From Symbiobacteriaceae bacterium (GTDB lineage: Bacteria > Bacillota > JAAYKD01 > WRDA01): a DNA stretch of 24,397 nucleotides. Made by a program: the position numbers and the translations under genes. Under the pieces are notes generated by a model. It did not search any database. It worked only from the letters and a program-made list of their open reading frames with translations, and was not told the origin of the DNA. Of the stretch, positions 22,824 through 24,397 are shown piece after piece. Position 1 is the first letter of the stretch, and each line of letters begins with the position of its first letter. The stretch lies in NCBI GenBank assembly GCA_009779515.1, contig WREE01000005.1, forward strand, positions 1 to 24,397, in the 5' to 3' direction.

Positions 22824-24081
22824 CTTCCACCCGCAGGTTTTCTGGGACGGGCAGTCCCTGGAGGGTAAGCCAGAGGAGATAAGCTGCCTGTTTGGCGGCT
22901 CGGCTTTTGTTACGGAGGCGATCCTGAGAGTAGGTATTGCGGATAATGCGTATTTCGTTAGGAGTAGCCAAAGCATGGTAAACCAGCCCCACCGGCTTTT
23001 CTGGAGTGCCCCCCCCAGGTCCTGCTACACCGCTAGCTGCCAAAGCCCACTGTGCTCCGCTGCGCTGCCTGGCCCCTTCTGCCATGGCAGCTACGCAAGC
23101 CGCACTGACAGCGCCATGACGCTGCAGCAGCTCTGGAGCTACTCCCAGCTCCCGTATCTTCATAGCGTTACTGTAAGAGACCCATCCACCGTAAAAATAA
23201 GCTGAGCTTCCCGGTATGTCGGTGAAGGAGCTGGCGATGAGTCCGCCGGTGCAAGACTCCGCCAACGCCAGGGTTAGCTCCTGCTCTACCAACAGAGAAG
23301 CGACGGTGCTAAAGAGGTTATCGTCGTCGAAGCCGTAGACATGACTGCTGAGGCGCTTAAGCACCTCCTCTTCGGTAGGTGCCATGTGCCGTCTCGCCTC
23401 TTCGTAAGTAACCGCACGAGTAGTGAGGCGCAACTCAATCTCGCCAGTTTTCGCGTAGAGCGCCATGCTGGGATCCTGCTGATTACGCAAGATATCTAAC
23501 AACTCGGTTTCCAAAGTAGATTCGCCAATACCAATAAAATGCAGAGTCCGATGATATAGATGGGTAGTTAAGTCAAAATGCTCTTTAAGGGTAGTCGCCA
23601 CATGGTTGTTGAACATGGCTTCCATTTCCCAAGGCGGTCCTGGCAACATAAAGAGCCAACGCCCTTCGGTTTCCAGAGCATAGCCACAGGCGGTGCCATG
23701 AGGATTAGGTAAGATGGTCGCTCCCTGAGGTTTGAAAGCTTGCTTAAGATTGTTAGCCGTCATGCGTCCGGCAAAACGTTCCAGCAACCACTGGCGCTGG
23801 TCAGCATCTTCTTCCAGGGTAAGCCCCAGGGCAGCAGCTACCCCTTCCCGGGTAAGATCATCATCAGTGGGACCTAACCCGCCGGTAAGAATGACAATAT
23901 GCGCTCGCTGTAAACTTTCTTGCACGGCAAGGGTTAAGCGCCCCAAATTATCACCCACTGTTTGCTGGCGGTACAAGTTGATCCCCATTTCTGCCAAGCG
24001 TACAGCCAACCAAGCTGCGTTGGTGTTGATAATTTGTCCCAGAAGGATTTCGGTGCCCACCGAAATTAACTCTGCATTCAT
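22810..24081 (-). CDS. cinA: CinA: competence/damage-inducible protein, nicotinamide-nucleotide amidohydrolase
   Basis: 423 residues, the usual full length. The N-terminal MoaB/MogA-like (COG1058) domain has MNAELISVGTEILLGQIINT and ILTGGLGPTDDDLTREGVA. The C-terminal amidohydrolase (PncC-like) domain has LTLALAESCTGGLIASSFTD, GGWVSYSNAMKIRELGV, and ALAASGVAGPGGGTPEKPVG. The enzyme deamidates nicotinamide mononucleotide in pyridine-nucleotide recycling; the N-terminal domain acts as an ADP-ribose pyrophosphatase in characterised homologues. Location upstream of recA is typical of Firmicutes. The ATG at 24081 matches family starts but has no good ribosome binding site (GGAG is about 18 nt away), suggesting weak or structure-dependent initiation. 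Confidence 0.95.
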   Translation of the reverse strand: MNAELISVGTEILLGQIINTNAAWLAVRLAEMGINLYRQQTVGDNLGRLTLAVQESLQRAHIVILTGGLGPTDDDLTREGVAAALGLTLEEDADQRQWLLERFAGRMTANNLKQAFKPQGATILPNPHGTACGYALETEGRWLFMLPGPPWEMEAMFNNHVATTLKEHFDLTTHLYHRTLHFIGIGESTLETELLDILRNQQDPSMALYAKTGEIELRLTTRAVTYEEARRHMAPTEEEVLKRLSSHVYGFDDDNLFSTVASLLVEQELTLALAESCTGGLIASSFTDIPGSSAYFYGGWVSYSNAMKIRELGVAPELLQRHGAVSAACVAAMAEGARQRSGAQWALAASGVAGPGGGTPEKPVGLVYHALATPNEIRIIRNTYSQDRLRNKSRAAKQAAYLLWLTLQGLPVPENLRVEVELP

Positions 24082-24164
24082 CTTAAGCGGCGCAAGAGAC
24101 TCCGCCTCTTGAAGAGAGCGGGAGGCATGCGCCTTCTCTCCTTTCGCATATTGGTCTTTTATGT

Positions 24165-24193
24165 TAGATGGGGGCTACCCGCCCCCAAACCCC
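24165..24193. repeat. 29-bp direct repeat, copy 1
   Basis: Begins TAGATGGGGGCTACCC and ends CCAAACCCC; it contains the GGGGGC/GCCCCC hairpin. It is identical to the copy starting at 24324, 159 bp away. Probably part of an interspersed palindromic repeat family; other genome copies cannot be seen from here. Confidence 0.8.
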
Positions 24194-24323
24194 CGTCGCT
24201 ACGGCAGGCAAAGCCTGCCTGCGCTTACTGGAACTACGTTCCAGAGCCACGGTTCCCGTGGCGGCGTAGAAGCCCGTTTCTATCATGCCATGGGTGAACG
24301 CAATTCATGGGCTTCTACTCTGC

Positions 24324-24352
24324 TAGATGGGGGCTACCCGCCCCCAAACCCC
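24324..24352. repeat. 29-bp direct repeat, copy 2
   Basis: Exact 29-bp copy of the repeat at 24165, again followed by short hairpins but with a different flanking sequence (AGACTCCCACC). The unit may continue beyond the window edge. Confidence 0.8.
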
Positions 24353-24397
24353 AGACTCCCACCCCATGCACACGTGCGCGGGGACCTCGGGTCCAGT

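Larger units (their letters stand above)
24082..24397. other. Gene-free region at the right edge, with a hairpin array
   Basis: 316 bp upstream of cinA with no plausible gene. Positions 24165-24394 hold eight short inverted repeats one after another: GGGGGC-N5-GCCCCC (24170-24186); GGCAGGC-AAA-GCCTGCC (24203-24219); CTGGAAC-TAC-GTTCCAG (24228-24244); GCCACGG-TTC-CCGTGG and C (24246-24262); GTAGAAGCCC-N33-GGGCTTCTAC (24266-24318); a second GGGGGC-N5-GCCCCC (24329-24345); CCCC/GGGG with inner GCAC/GTGC (24362-24383); and GGACC-TCG-GGTCC (24382-24394). Confidence 0.75.

Noticed and set aside
22824..22976. Longer N-terminus for the STAS-HATPase protein
   Set aside because: It would overlap the conserved C-terminus of cinA by more than 160 bp with no ribosome binding site; the extra sequence looks like out-of-frame cinA.
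24228..24244. CTGGAAC-TAC-GTTCCAG as a LexA/DinR box near cinA
   Set aside because: Firmicute DinR boxes need GAAC-N4-GTTC; here the spacing is three, and it is one of a series of similar trinucleotide-loop hairpins.
24165..24352. CRISPR array
   Set aside because: Only two copies of one repeat at 159-bp spacing, with internal hairpins; no regular spacers and no cas genes.

Overview
The window looks like chromosomal DNA of an endospore-forming Clostridia-type Firmicute. The signs are a cinA-(two genes)-recA-recX cluster, a secA-prfB pair leading into DUF5693 membrane proteins, strong GGAGG-type ribosome binding sites, several TTG/GTG starts, and a match to the sporulation sigma-H promoter consensus. 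I can place it no more finely than that. Nothing seen indicates a prophage, CRISPR array, rRNA, tRNA or transposase.

Left part (1-8403, minus strand): a tight housekeeping-plus-envelope operon. It runs secA, prfB (RF2, with an intact programmed +1 frameshift), a small membrane-anchored coiled-coil protein, then two tandem, diverged DUF5693 polytopic membrane proteins. The second of these runs off the left edge.

Middle (8404-12419): a hairpin-rich intergenic stretch, then a large secreted protein with bacterial Ig-like (BIG2-type) segments on the minus strand. A 409-bp divergent regulatory region separates it from a plus-strand gene for a small secreted protein with three Asp-box repeats.

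12420-16047: an OmpR-type response regulator and its membrane histidine kinase follow the Asp-box gene. An 11-bp-spaced direct repeat sits at the -35 position of the Asp-box promoter, which suggests that the regulator controls its own module. A SAM methyltransferase and a secreted SGNH hydrolase, translationally coupled, converge on the kinase gene from the minus strand.

16130-19547: a plus-strand operon behind a sigma-H-like promoter encodes five separate pieces of a sarcosine oxidase / HcnABC / dye-linked proline dehydrogenase-type enzyme: [2Fe-2S] protein, FAD/NAD(P) oxidoreductase, 4Fe-4S ferredoxin, BFD-type [2Fe-2S] protein and DAO-family catalytic flavoprotein. The inferred role is oxidation of an amino acid such as proline, sarcosine or glycine, with electrons passed through FeS clusters.

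19544-24081 (minus strand): cinA, a STAS-HATPase protein, a STAS-winged-helix protein, recA and recX. A terminator hairpin and a near-consensus sigma-A promoter overlap between the two STAS genes, separating cinA-HATPase from STAS/wHTH-recA-recX. RecA has an unusual Gly-rich L2 loop. The right edge (24082-24397) is an array of short perfect hairpins containing two copies of a 29-bp repeat.
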